From positions 1 to 31,493 of the IMG/VR virus record IMGVR_UViG_3300042449_002151: a stretch of 31,493 nt of DNA; one strand, 5' to 3'. Shown piece by piece: positions 1 to 8,700 of this stretch. Within the stretch, counting starts at the first letter, position 1; each line of letters opens with the position of its first letter. Position numbers and translations under genes: made by a program. Under the pieces are notes generated by a model, which searched no databases, was not told where the DNA came from, and was given only the letters and a program-made list of their open reading frames with translations. This stretch comes from a virus.

Positions 1-1423
1 ATTCTGTTGAGTTGTATGAAGATGGTTTAAAATCCTCGTCAATGTTAGTAACATCCCCTCCAATTCCTACTTTCTTTCCCGCGTTACCTCTATACTTTGG
101 TGATACCCATGTGAAACCTCCTTCAATGCCTCCACCATTACTGTAAGTTGGACCGTTTGCACCTAATCTAACCTCTTGACTTGGCCCTTCGTATAATTGA
201 GCAAGTTCGGAAGGTCCATATACAGGTGATTGTTGTTCTACACCAAACTCGTTGACAGGGATTTGTCCTTCAGGTGAGAATACTTTCGATGGGTCTGATG
301 TGTTAGAACCAACGTAAAAATTACTGTTGTTTGTTGTTGAACCAGCAATAACCCCACCTACTCTATCAAACAAGGTTCTATCGAAACTCGGCTTATATTT
401 GTTGTAATCAATGTTACCAAACAATCTCGACTTTTGTCCCCCTCCCATGTTGTTATACATGATTTGAGAACCCGTTTTGTTTGCACCTAATAATCTTGTG
501 AAAAACTTACCAGTGTCACTTCTTTTAAATGCGTTCTGAAGTTGTTGTATGGTTGTTGGTTGTCCCTGATTTACAGATGTATCCCAATATGAACCAGGTA
601 TTGGGGAAACAGGTATATAACTTCCGGCTAATCTTAAGGCAAAATCAGTTGCGGCTACAATTGGATTTGCGGGTATTGTAATTTGATAATTAGGTTCAAT
701 TAATGGAACTCTACCAGTAACTAAATTTAATATATCAGTACCACTTCTTACATTGAATACGTTAGCCCTTCCTACAGTTTCCCTTCTAATTTGAGTTGCT
801 ATTCTATCTAAAAACAACTTTTTAAGGTTCGAAGCACCAAATCTTTGTATGAAAGAGTCGGAACTTAGTAGTCCGTTACTTCCTTGTGGGTCTGGATTCA
901 ATAAAATTGAAACGGGTCCGTATGATGAAGGTACGAACTGAAGTGGTTGGTATGGGTTTCCATTTGGTAATCTGTCTTGGTCAACTCGAACTGTTTCTAA
1001 TGTACTTATTACCTCACTACTATCTAAAAAATTCTGGCCGGCATATGCATTGAGTGGTTGCCACGCGGGTGCGATTCCAGGAAATCCTTTTTGTGCGGCA
1101 ATTAAACTTTCGTCAACTAAATTAGCATCTTGATACCCATACTCCCCTTCGTTGGACTTTGAGTTTAGTAAAGCAGATGGGTCAGGAACTTGTTTATATC
1201 CACCATCGGCACCATATTGATTTAACGGATAAAGTTTGTTAGCTAAAGATGGGTCATCTATTAAACCATCGGGCGAATCTGTTACTGCTAAATCTGACTG
1301 AATATACTCGAAATTGATTGGAGGCGTAGTTCTTCTCGGAGATTTAGGATAAGGTGCTAAATTTCTAGTTATGATTTTTTTTCTAAACGCTTCTGAACTC
1401 GCAAAATCGAGGGTTGTACTCAT
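1..1423 (-). CDS. Virion structural protein, likely tail/baseplate (3' end outside window)
   Basis: Reading the minus strand from ATG at 1421-1423 gives an uninterrupted frame of about 474 codons that runs off the left edge, so the C-terminus is missing. It begins MSTTLDFASSEAFRKK and is rich in Pro, Asn, Gly, Ser and Gln, with many short polar stretches and no signal peptide or membrane segment. I do not recognise a named family. It lies directly downstream of the tape-measure gene on the same strand, 53 nt after its stop, and has its own TATTTATA motif 13 nt before the ATG. Composition and position suggest a baseplate or tail-tip structural protein; that is inference from context. The open frame itself is certain. 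Confidence 0.72.
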   Translation of the reverse strand, partial: MSTTLDFASSEAFRKKIITRNLAPYPKSPRRTTPPINFEYIQSDLAVTDSPDGLIDDPSLANKLYPLNQYGADGGYKQVPDPSALLNSKSNEGEYGYQDANLVDESLIAAQKGFPGIAPAWQPLNAYAGQNFLDSSEVISTLETVRVDQDRLPNGNPYQPLQFVPSSYGPVSILLNPDPQGSNGLLSSDSFIQRFGASNLKKLFLDRIATQIRRETVGRANVFNVRSGTDILNLVTGRVPLIEPNYQITIPANPIVAATDFALRLAGSYIPVSPIPGSYWDTSVNQGQPTTIQQLQNAFKRSDTGKFFTRLLGANKTGSQIMYNNMGGGQKSRLFGNIDYNKYKPSFDRTLFDRVGGVIAGSTTNNSNFYVGSNTSDPSKVFSPEGQIPVNEFGVEQQSPVYGPSELAQLYEGPSQEVRLGANGPTYSNGGGIEGGFTWVSPKYRGNAGKKVGIGGDVTNIDEDFKPSSYNSTE

Positions 1424-1436
1424 CAACTATTTTCTA

Positions 1437-1444
1437 TATAAATA
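1437..1444 (-). promoter_or_regulatory. Late-promoter-like TATTTATA motif
   Basis: The sense (minus) strand reads TATTTATA 13 nt ahead of the ATG at 1423, in the short gap after the tape-measure gene. It is one of eleven similar motifs in the window, all placed ahead of a gene. Function as a promoter is inferred from recurrence. Confidence 0.4.
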
Positions 1445-1476
1445 GGTTAAGTGAAATTTTTTGAAAGAATTAATCA

Positions 1477-3333
1477 TCATCGTTTTTTTCCCAACTCAAG
1501 GTCCTTTTGTTGAACATACTTATATATCGTTTCTTTGAATTCTTCGGTATTCAAATAAGTTTCGAGTTGTTGTTTTGATACACCTGGAGGTGCGTCTACG
1601 ACAAATCTTACTGTACCGGTATAATCAATCGTCTTCTTTTCCTCTGTTATATTTACACTGTTCTGAGGAATTGTCACCGATTGAAGTTGTCTTTGTTGTT
1701 CACTAAATAAAATTGATTGTGGAGAAACTTGATATGTTGTAGGTGTCTGTGGTTGTGTTGCCGAAATTCGTGATGCTGTTGCAGTAACAGGTGTGTTTGC
1801 TCTTACAAATTCCTGTAATTTTTCTGTAAGGGAACCGAAGTTCTTACCAACAAATGAAGCATCCTTTAATTGTTCTTTGTCTTTGGCTATTTTATCAAGA
1901 GCTCTTGCTGCAATCCCATATAAAGTACCTCCAGCACCTTTCATAGATTCTTTCAATTCTAACCCAAGTTGTTTGATTGCCTCAACAGGGTTAGCTCCTT
2001 TATTTATTATAGCATCTGCAGTTGTACCAAGTTTGGTTGTAATATCTTCAAGTCCTGTTCTAAACAAATCGGTTCTAGCCAAACCACCGCTAACGGCCCC
2101 TGAAGTGATTGTCGCCGCTTTACCTAACTCAGCTAAATTTTCTCTTACTATTCTAACTGAAGCAATTCCATTATAATATGCTTTAGATATTGATTCTAAG
2201 GAAGCCCTTGCAGCGTCGGATGATTTGAGTTGTGCTCTTGCAATATCCTCAACAGTTTTTGGTGCTTCTTTTTGTTGTTTAATTAAATCATCAAATTCTG
2301 TTTGTGTTAAATCTGTAAGTTTCTTTTCAATACCACTATCTAACTTAATCGTATACTCACCCTTTTCATTCATTGCCCCCAAGTTGGCCAAGTATTGTTT
2401 GTCCTCTTCACTACCGAATTTTATTTGTGGTGAAATTTGTGATAATCTTTTATCAAGTTCTGCAGCACCCAAAGATGTTTTGGCTAAATTATCGTAACTT
2501 ATACCAGTTTCCTTCGACAATTCTTTCATCGTAAGAATACCTTGTGGGCTTATCTTAAATGATTTAGTTTTTTCATCGAAATAACTAAATTGTTTAGTCA
2601 TGTTGATTAAAGATTCTTGTAAAGCTCCAGGGTCGTTAATTGATGCATTCATAAGTGCAAATGGGTCCGCCAAAGCACCTGCCGCCACACCCAATCTTTG
2701 TAAACCTGCAGCCATTTGTATCGCACCTTCAGGGTCTTGTACTTTGTTTGCAAACTCAAGAGCGTCCGCCATGTTAAACCTAACCATCGCAGCCTGAGCA
2801 GCCATTTTAGTTAGTCCTTGAATACCATTACTGAAATTAAACTTGTTTAGTTCTGACATATTATTCAGAACCGTACCCATAATTTGTTTGGTATTCAAAC
2901 CAAGGTTTTGTACTTGAATCACAGCTTCGCTGGCTTCCGGCCCTATTCTTGCCGCTTGATATCCTGCATCTGCAAAACTTTTAACTAGAGTATCCGCATC
3001 TTCACCTAAAACTTTTGATGTCGCATATAGTTGTGAAAGTACGTCTTCTGTAACCGTCACATTTCTTTGAAGGGTTTCCGCAACCGCTCTCATTGTTTCG
3101 AAGGTTGCTGAGATATTACCTCCCAATCTTATGATTCTTGGTTCAGCATCTGCGACAGTTTGCATCAACTCAGATATCCTCTGTTTGGATTGCCCAAAAA
3201 CATTATTGAGTTGTCTACCATACTCAGTCATGTTGGCAATCGCATTCCTTAGCTCTGTTCCACTGAAAGGGTTTGCCTTGCCGAGGGTTTCCTTGAGAAA
3301 ATCTTCACTTGATTGTTGTCCTGCGTCTTGCAT
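1477..3333 (-). CDS. Tail tape-measure-like protein
   Basis: This 618-residue, mostly helical protein is rich in Ala, Gln, Lys and Glu with long heptad-like stretches (roughly residues 30-110 and 350-420). Several weakly hydrophobic Ala/Gly segments lie in the middle (about 190-230 and 395-480). The C-terminal part (about 515-570) is a Pro/Thr/Gln-rich linker followed by a short globular end. Tape-measure proteins sit inside the tail tube, set its length and are ejected with the DNA. Its position just after the gp26-type chaperone gene matches the universal order chaperone then tape measure. It is short compared with many tape measures, but T4 gp29 (590 residues) is of similar size. No peptidase or muramidase motif was seen. 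The start is the ATG at 3331-3333, with no Shine-Dalgarno. Confidence 0.7.
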   Translation of the reverse strand: MQDAGQQSSEDFLKETLGKANPFSGTELRNAIANMTEYGRQLNNVFGQSKQRISELMQTVADAEPRIIRLGGNISATFETMRAVAETLQRNVTVTEDVLSQLYATSKVLGEDADTLVKSFADAGYQAARIGPEASEAVIQVQNLGLNTKQIMGTVLNNMSELNKFNFSNGIQGLTKMAAQAAMVRFNMADALEFANKVQDPEGAIQMAAGLQRLGVAAGALADPFALMNASINDPGALQESLINMTKQFSYFDEKTKSFKISPQGILTMKELSKETGISYDNLAKTSLGAAELDKRLSQISPQIKFGSEEDKQYLANLGAMNEKGEYTIKLDSGIEKKLTDLTQTEFDDLIKQQKEAPKTVEDIARAQLKSSDAARASLESISKAYYNGIASVRIVRENLAELGKAATITSGAVSGGLARTDLFRTGLEDITTKLGTTADAIINKGANPVEAIKQLGLELKESMKGAGGTLYGIAARALDKIAKDKEQLKDASFVGKNFGSLTEKLQEFVRANTPVTATASRISATQPQTPTTYQVSPQSILFSEQQRQLQSVTIPQNSVNITEEKKTIDYTGTVRFVVDAPPGVSKQQLETYLNTEEFKETIYKYVQQKDLELGKKR

Positions 3334-3348
3334 TCAAAATGATTTAAA

Positions 3349-3356
3349 TATAAATA
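3349..3356 (-). promoter_or_regulatory. Late-promoter-like TATTTATA motif
   Basis: TATTTATA on the sense strand, 15 nt ahead of the tape-measure ATG and immediately after the hairpin at 3358-3385. A terminator followed by a promoter would give the tape measure its own transcript. Inferred from recurrence of the motif. Confidence 0.4.
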
Positions 3357-3357
3357 G

Positions 3358-3385
3358 AAGAAGGACTGTTTTTTCAGTCCTTCTT
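3358..3385 (-). terminator. Hairpin, possible intrinsic terminator before the tape-measure gene
   Basis: An 11-bp perfect inverted repeat (AAGAAGGACTG and its complement) surrounds a 6-nt A/T loop, followed on the minus strand by CTATTTATATTT, a loose U-rich tract. The stem contains the stop codon of the +1 chaperone frame (3374-3376). It could end the chaperone transcript or tune read-through into the tape measure. The lack of a clean U-run keeps the terminator call moderate. Confidence 0.5.
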
Positions 3386-3538
3386 ATTAGTTTCTAACCA
3401 CTTGTCTAATAGATATTTTCTAACAAACAAGGGCATTTCGTTAAAATCTTGCCATGTTATCTTGAGTAGTGTATTCAAATAGAAAAACTCATCAAGTTGT
3501 CCTTTTCTATAGTCCGAAGAAAGGGCGAAAAAACTCAC
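3374..3538 (-). CDS. Tail assembly chaperone extension in the +1 frame (T-like part of a G/GT pair)
   Basis: A short frame overlaps the end of the gp26-type gene in the +1 frame and ends at 3374. Read after the frame-0 stop at 3507-3509 it encodes about 44 residues, with the core FFYLNTLLKITWQDFNEMPL then R-K-Y-L and a terminal Lys-rich end. Small tail chaperones before tape-measure genes commonly have this look: a helix, a W/F-x-x-F-x-x-M-P turn, then Arg and aromatic residues. The coordinates use a possible GTG start at 3536-3538 (54 residues). I think it more likely that it is made by a +1 ribosomal frameshift near CTA-TAG (3507-3512), which would give a fusion of about 293 residues. The frame and its position are visible; the frameshift is inference. 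Confidence 0.6.
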   Translation of the reverse strand: MSFFALSSDYRKGQLDEFFYLNTLLKITWQDFNEMPLFVRKYLLDKWLETNKKD

Positions 3539-4256
3539 CCCCAAAACCAACGTTGACAGTTAGTTTTTCTCCTGATGGGGTAGTTACTTCTCTTCTCATG
3601 TCCAATCTAGGTTCATTTTCATCTAAGAATCTTCTGATGTGTTTAGAGTCCAAGATTGGCATGGCCTCAATAAACTTCGCAATTTCTCCTTTGTTTGTCT
3701 CTCCGTCTACTTCAATTATCTCCTTTTGTAATCTCCAAGTAACCGATGGAACAACTCTACCCTTCGGATATGTTTCTTCCATTTTTCTTAAATCAATAAT
3801 ATCCCCATATGTTAGAGGTTTAACTTTTACAAATTTTCCACTTCTTGGTAGTGTCGTTGTAAATGTTCCGTCATCATTTGGTTCATCCCCTTTTCGTATG
3901 TTCAATTCATCCAACATAACAGTTGTTGAAAAGGATTTCCCTGTCTTTGGGTCAATTGCATTAACATTAATTTCGGGGCCAAATGATGTGTTTCTTAAGA
4001 ACACTAAAATGGCTTCAACGTCTCCTTCCATTAAGTCCTCGATTCTAATGTCCGGTTCAAATATCTTGTTTCTTAATAAATTTGTTGTAATATCAGTTCC
4101 TCCTGCCATTAGAATATTTTCGTCCGATGCAGTTAGGTATCCAACTTTTAATGTTTTTTTCTTGTTTTTGTAGAATACACCTTGTGATGGTAGAGGTACA
4201 ACATCATGTGGAATTGTTAAATTTTGTTGTCCGTATTCTCTAGCTTGATTTTCCAT
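3507..4256 (-). CDS. T4 gp26-type baseplate hub/tail assembly protein
   Basis: This 249-residue protein has the features of the T4 baseplate protein family: N-terminal VPLPSQGVFY (residues 20-29), then a beta strand, then LTASDENIL, a Leu-rich segment with LMEGDVEAILVFLRNTSFGPE, and a C-terminal charged helical part. T4 gp26 takes part in baseplate hub assembly and may act as a chaperone for the hub and tape measure. The start is ATG at 4254-4256, which lies immediately after the U-tract of the terminator at 4259-4293, so the leader is very short and has no Shine-Dalgarno. The frame ends in Phe-Phe-Gly-Leu-TAG and overlaps the +1 frame at 3374-3538. The exact T4 counterpart (gp26 or gp51) is less certain than the family. 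Confidence 0.7.
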   Translation of the reverse strand: MENQAREYGQQNLTIPHDVVPLPSQGVFYKNKKKTLKVGYLTASDENILMAGGTDITTNLLRNKIFEPDIRIEDLMEGDVEAILVFLRNTSFGPEINVNAIDPKTGKSFSTTVMLDELNIRKGDEPNDDGTFTTTLPRSGKFVKVKPLTYGDIIDLRKMEETYPKGRVVPSVTWRLQKEIIEVDGETNKGEIAKFIEAMPILDSKHIRRFLDENEPRLDMRREVTTPSGEKLTVNVGFGGEFFRPFFGL

Positions 4257-4258
4257 AT

Positions 4259-4293
4259 AAAAAAATAACCGTAAAGTTTATGTCTTTACGGTT
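4259..4293 (-). terminator. Intrinsic terminator after the tail tube gene
   Basis: On the minus strand AACCGTAAAG pairs with CTTTACGGTT (10 bp, 7-nt loop) and is followed directly by seven U residues. It lies downstream of the tube gene and abuts the start codon of the gp26-type gene, so any transcript of the latter must read through or start very close by. Confidence 0.85.
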
Positions 4294-4327
4294 AAATATA
4301 AAAAGTATTGATTTTTTATAAAGGGTA

Positions 4328-4816
4328 TTAGTAAACTAATACACAACGGTCCATTCTAAGCGAAGCTGTAATATCCGCCAAAGCGTCTGCGGCATAACTC
4401 AAAGAACCAAAGTTAACATCTGTTAAGAATGTTCCATAGAGAATCCATTTTTCTACAACCACCCCTGTTGGGTCCAACATCTCGAGGTCGATGTCTTTTT
4501 TATAACCCGCAGCATATCCCATACGACCTGTTACGGATTCAGCGTGAAGACGAACCCACTCCATAAGTGCCTGAGCAGCAGATGGTCCGATTGGGTCTCT
4601 AAATTTAACAGAGATTGGGTCCCAGTTGAATCTTCCTGCAACGAAAGTCGACGTGTTGAGGAACTGTATTTCTGTTGCACCTATTTTGATTGATGGTCTT
4701 GCTGCAGTTTCAACAAACCACTCATTGATACCTAAACTAGAAGGGAATCTCAAAATAAATCGATTCTGACGCTTCGGTTCGTACGGTATCGGCATTTTCA
4801 TTAGTAAATCCGCCAT
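4328..4816 (-). CDS. Tail tube protein, T4 gp19-like
   Basis: The 162-residue product is the size of T4 gp19 (163 residues) and shows the tube-protein pattern. It has a basic N-terminal segment with RFILRFPSSLGI (19-30), a W-F-V-E-T-A strand with a Pro-Ser-Ile-Lys turn, a central WDPISVKFRDPIGPSA (65-80), a helix ALMEWVRLHAE, and a C-terminal strand pair around LYGTFLTDVNFGSLSYA. Tube subunits stack as hexameric rings inside the sheath and carry DNA on ejection. It is flanked by HAD and sheath genes upstream and the chaperone gene downstream. A TATTTAT motif lies 35 nt ahead and a strong terminator follows, so it can be made as a single-gene transcript, as fits an abundant protein. Confidence 0.88.
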   Translation of the reverse strand: MADLLMKMPIPYEPKRQNRFILRFPSSLGINEWFVETAARPSIKIGATEIQFLNTSTFVAGRFNWDPISVKFRDPIGPSAAQALMEWVRLHAESVTGRMGYAAGYKKDIDLEMLDPTGVVVEKWILYGTFLTDVNFGSLSYAADALADITASLRMDRCVLVY

Positions 4817-4851
4817 ATATTAAAATTTTTTTGTTTCTTTGTTTATATTCC

Positions 4852-4859
4852 TATAAATA
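4852..4859 (-). promoter_or_regulatory. Late-promoter-like motif in a 14-nt palindrome
   Basis: The core TATTTATA lies inside the near-perfect palindrome CCTATAAATATAGG (4850-4863), 35 nt ahead of the tube ATG. Because of the palindrome both strands carry similar cores, so direction is not decided by this copy alone. Confidence 0.4.
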
Positions 4860-4907
4860 TAGGATGTTGAAAAATATTTCTATTTACTTTGTTTTTGAAA
4901 CATTTAT

Positions 4908-5735
4908 TTATTTTCTTAATTCCTTTTTGCCTTTACCAGTAAAATAAGATTTAACTATATTATCTGGTTTATCTTTATAATGTTTATACATTTTTTCTAA
5001 ATTCTTTAAGTCATCATCTGAAAAACCAATTGTTGGTTTTTTTGGTATGAATGCATTTCTTACGTCATTTTTTAAAAAGGCTTTCTTATTCAGTTGGTGT
5101 GATAGTTCTTTCACATAAGTTACAAATTCATCCATAGCCATAACCTTTAACTCCTCGGGACTTTGTGCCCCTGATTCACTTGCAAAGGATACTGGATAAT
5201 ATCTGTTCATATCTAAGTATGACTGAATAAGTTCTTCATCAGACATCATTTCTTCATCAGTAAAATTTCTATATTTTCTTAAATTCTTAATTAATTGTTC
5301 TTTATCTATACCCCCAAAACCGTCAACAATATAATTGTAAACCGCTTCTCTCAGAACCTTTGGATTGTGACCTCTAGCGGTGATTATGGAAAAAATGGAA
5401 CCGTTTTCCACCGCTTCTTTAAAATCTTGGAAAGCCGGTCCTTGTTTTGCTTTCATTGCATCTCTAAGGAATTGAGTATCTCCAGGTCCTCTGAAATTTC
5501 TGAATGGGTCATTTGCAAAATTAACAATAGTTTCTCCTTTGTATTCGAATGGTTCTTTACCTACCTTCTCTCTGAAATGAGCAAAATCATCAGTTGACAT
5601 ACCTACTTCTTCTCCCTCATCGTTTTTTAACATAATCTTTGTGGGCATATGAACTATATTGTCGTCCCAATCAAAAGAATAATACTTCATATCGGGAGTA
5701 CTTTCATCGACAAAACCTTCAGTTATATTTCTCAT
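4908..5735 (-). CDS. HAD-superfamily hydrolase/phosphatase
   Basis: The 275-residue protein carries HAD motifs: motif I FDWDDNIV (D22 nucleophile and D24 acid/base), motif II in SIITARGHNP (T119), and a possible acidic motif IV GFSDDD (D240-D242). Lys residues for motif III are plausible in the 145-155 region but not assignable by eye. HAD enzymes hydrolyse phosphomonoesters through an aspartyl-phosphate. The substrate here is unknown; nucleotide or nucleic-acid 3' phosphates and phosphoproteins are all possible. It lies between sheath and tube genes, 38 nt after the sheath terminator region begins, and has no TATTTAT motif of its own, so expression probably depends on read-through from the sheath gene. 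Confidence 0.72.
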   Translation of the reverse strand: MRNITEGFVDESTPDMKYYSFDWDDNIVHMPTKIMLKNDEGEEVGMSTDDFAHFREKVGKEPFEYKGETIVNFANDPFRNFRGPGDTQFLRDAMKAKQGPAFQDFKEAVENGSIFSIITARGHNPKVLREAVYNYIVDGFGGIDKEQLIKNLRKYRNFTDEEMMSDEELIQSYLDMNRYYPVSFASESGAQSPEELKVMAMDEFVTYVKELSHQLNKKAFLKNDVRNAFIPKKPTIGFSDDDLKNLEKMYKHYKDKPDNIVKSYFTGKGKKELRK

Positions 5736-5747
5736 AATTTATTGGCT

Positions 5748-5772
5748 AAAAAAAGGGGGGAGAACCCCCCTT
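5748..5772 (-). terminator. Strong intrinsic terminator after the tail sheath gene
   Basis: On the minus strand AAGGGGGG pairs with CCCCCCTT around a 4-nt loop, and the A/T end merges into a run of seven U residues. This is a textbook rho-independent terminator 8 nt after the sheath stop codon. Confidence 0.9.
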
Positions 5773-5779
5773 CTTATTA

Positions 5780-8700
5780 TTAGATATTTTCGAACGATGC
5801 ACCTGTAGGTGTGATAAAGAATTCAATATCAATAAATTCAAGTGCTTTCGTTGGTTTAAGGTAAATTTTACCTGTAAGTGTGTTTCTATCTAAATCCTCA
5901 GGAGAAGAGGAAACTGTTACTCTGAAATCGTATAGACCTCTGTCTCTTCTGATACCATCTAAAATTGGGTTAACAGAATCTAAGAACTGTTGTCTTACGA
6001 TTTGGTCGTTCTGTTCAAACAACAATCTAACAGCAACCGCAGAAATCAACTTACGAGCTTGTAACAACAATCTTCTAACATTCAATCTGTTAAGTGCTGT
6101 GTCAGCAATCTGAAGAGTTTTGTTACCCCAAATTACAGTTCCAACATCTGAGAAAGTTGCGATTGGGTTGATTCTACCTTGATAAAGTGTGTCTCTATCT
6201 TCTTGAGTTAGTTTCTGCCTAGCTTTGATTGAATTAACAAGACCTCTTGTGTAACCCGCCGAAGCGAACCATGGGAAAGCAATGTTATCTGTCAAAGCCA
6301 AGTTTCTACAAACCTCACCTGTTGGTGGTAAGTAGATTTGTGTGTTATTAACAGTATCTCTTGTTAAAATCCAAGGATAGTAAGTTGCGGTGTAGTTAGA
6401 ATCAATTCCTGTGTTATCCAAATTATCTACAGCTTCTTGAGAATAAATCACATCGAATTGATTAGATGAATCAGGAGTGTACATCTGATAGTCAGGAGTT
6501 GTAACAATATAAACCGAATCCGCTCTTTGATATTGAATCATATCGATAGCTTCTTCACAAAGATTGGAATTGTTTACATAATCGATACTACCGGTTGCAA
6601 AAACATTTATGTTTGTTGCCTCAGGATTTTGATAAGTCAAAATACCAAGTAAGTAAGCATAATAGTCAGTATTAGCAAAATCAGTAGTATTATTTTGTAC
6701 TGTAATTCTCTTGAATAGACCCTCACCTGTTGCGGTAGGATATCTTGAAGAAGGTGAAGCACCCGCTAAATAACCAGACGCACCTAATTGGAATCTATCT
6801 TGGTTAGTTCTGAACTCTCTATATATATCCCAACCATCAAATCCACCTGCAAAACATACTGTATATTTTCTTGAGTAAATGAAATAATATGGATTTTCTT
6901 GAGTTTCAGGGTCTGCTCTGAATTCTGCAGAACCACATTCGAAAGCTGTTTGACCTGAAGTTAAAGATGAATTTGATATTGTTACAACAGTCGCACCTGA
7001 GTCCATATGGAATCCTTTACTTAAGTAATTCCACTTTTGTCCTTCAACCTCTGTTGCACTTAACACCCAACTTGAAGGGGTTTGTCTTCCTTTGTAACTT
7101 AAGAAAGATTCATCAATTCCAAATTGAGATGAAAAACCTAAATAACTTCTTCTAATTATATCTCCGCTTGATTCAACCGTATTCGAACCGCCTGCGGCAG
7201 CACCGAAAGGAGGGTTTGCAATAGTTTCACCAGGATAATAATACTTAGTTTTATATTTTATCATCGGAGAAGGATTAAGAACATTTGCATACTCTCTTTG
7301 AGTGTATCCGTAGAATCCACAAGGAAGAGCATCTATCGGTGCTCCGTCCGCCATCTCAACCATGATATATTTTGAAATTAATGCATATTCACCGTTTGAA
7401 GAACCTATCTTCTTTGCAACGAAATTGTTAGAAGCCGGGTCCATATTACAGTTAGTGAACTTTTCAATTACTACAGGATTAGCATCTGTATCAAAGAAAT
7501 TTCTAACTAAAACATCAAATGTCATATTATTGAAAGACAAGTTTGCAATTGAAACTTTAACTTCAACGTTTGCAGAATCTCCGTCTGATATTGAAATAAA
7601 TTTGAAAAGATTATAAACCTTATTACCTCTTAATTCAGAAACTAAGAACGGTGTTTCAGGTGCTTGATATCTTTGTACATTATATGCAATTGAACTCGAA
7701 TCTTGAGAACGAGCTCCTGGTAAAGCGATTAATTCACAACTAACACCACGGATAAGACCTTGATTATATGCCTCATTCAGTGAAGTTGCGTAGATTTCCT
7801 CAACAAACAAAGGTACTTCATTTCTTGATTTACCAAAATTATCAACACCTAATACTTTGGTTATGAATTTAGATGAGGATGCCAAAAGATTTACTTCAAA
7901 TGAGAAGGTATCTGAATCTTTGGTAACACCTGAAAGTAAGAAAGTACCATAAGGGTTATTTGTAACACCAGAATATTGTTCAGTACAAACGAGTGTAACC
8001 CCTGTTGTTGCACTTACTTCATAAACTGGTCCGTGATTTACACTTGTTGAACTGTTCGTAAATAAAGAGATACCTCTTGAACGAAGAGTTGCTACAACCA
8101 TGTTGTTAAACTCAGGGTAAGCAGTACCTGAGAAAGTATATGAAGCACCTGAAATAGTCCCTGAAAAGGATTCAGAGGCCCCTGTTGAAAAGTTTGATAC
8201 TACAAAGAAAAATGAATAACCTGAATAACTGTTATCATTATAATTTGTGAAGTTTGCGTAATACCAAGAATCGTTGTCTCCTGCTGATAAATCATTGTAA
8301 GCCAAGTTTGTGTTATCTACACTATATGGATTAGTAACCGCACTGTAAGTTAACTCTACCGCTAAAGCGTCTGCGTTTGGTATTGCACCGAAAATATTAA
8401 CGGTAACTGCAGAAGAAGATGGTGTATCATATACACTTTGAATATAAGCATTAATCTGTGATTGAAGTGTTGATGTACTTCCGTCGGACAATCTATATTG
8501 TGTGTTCAATGCCGATTGAACAGGTAAAGGTAAATCTGTCGGGTCAATAAATGAAGTTGTATTACCTGAAGACGAACCACTGAAGTCCGCAGTAAAGCTA
8601 GCTCCTGCCGATGGATTTAAACCAATTGTAAGTGGGTCTACATTAGATGTAACCTTGATACTCCAAGAAGGACCTGCATCATATCCCGATAATCCCAAAA

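Noticed and set aside
3507-3512. TAG read as an amino acid (stop recoding)
   Set aside because: The in-frame reading after TAG is not extended meaningfully, whereas the +1 frame is; other genes use TAA, TGA and TAG normally.
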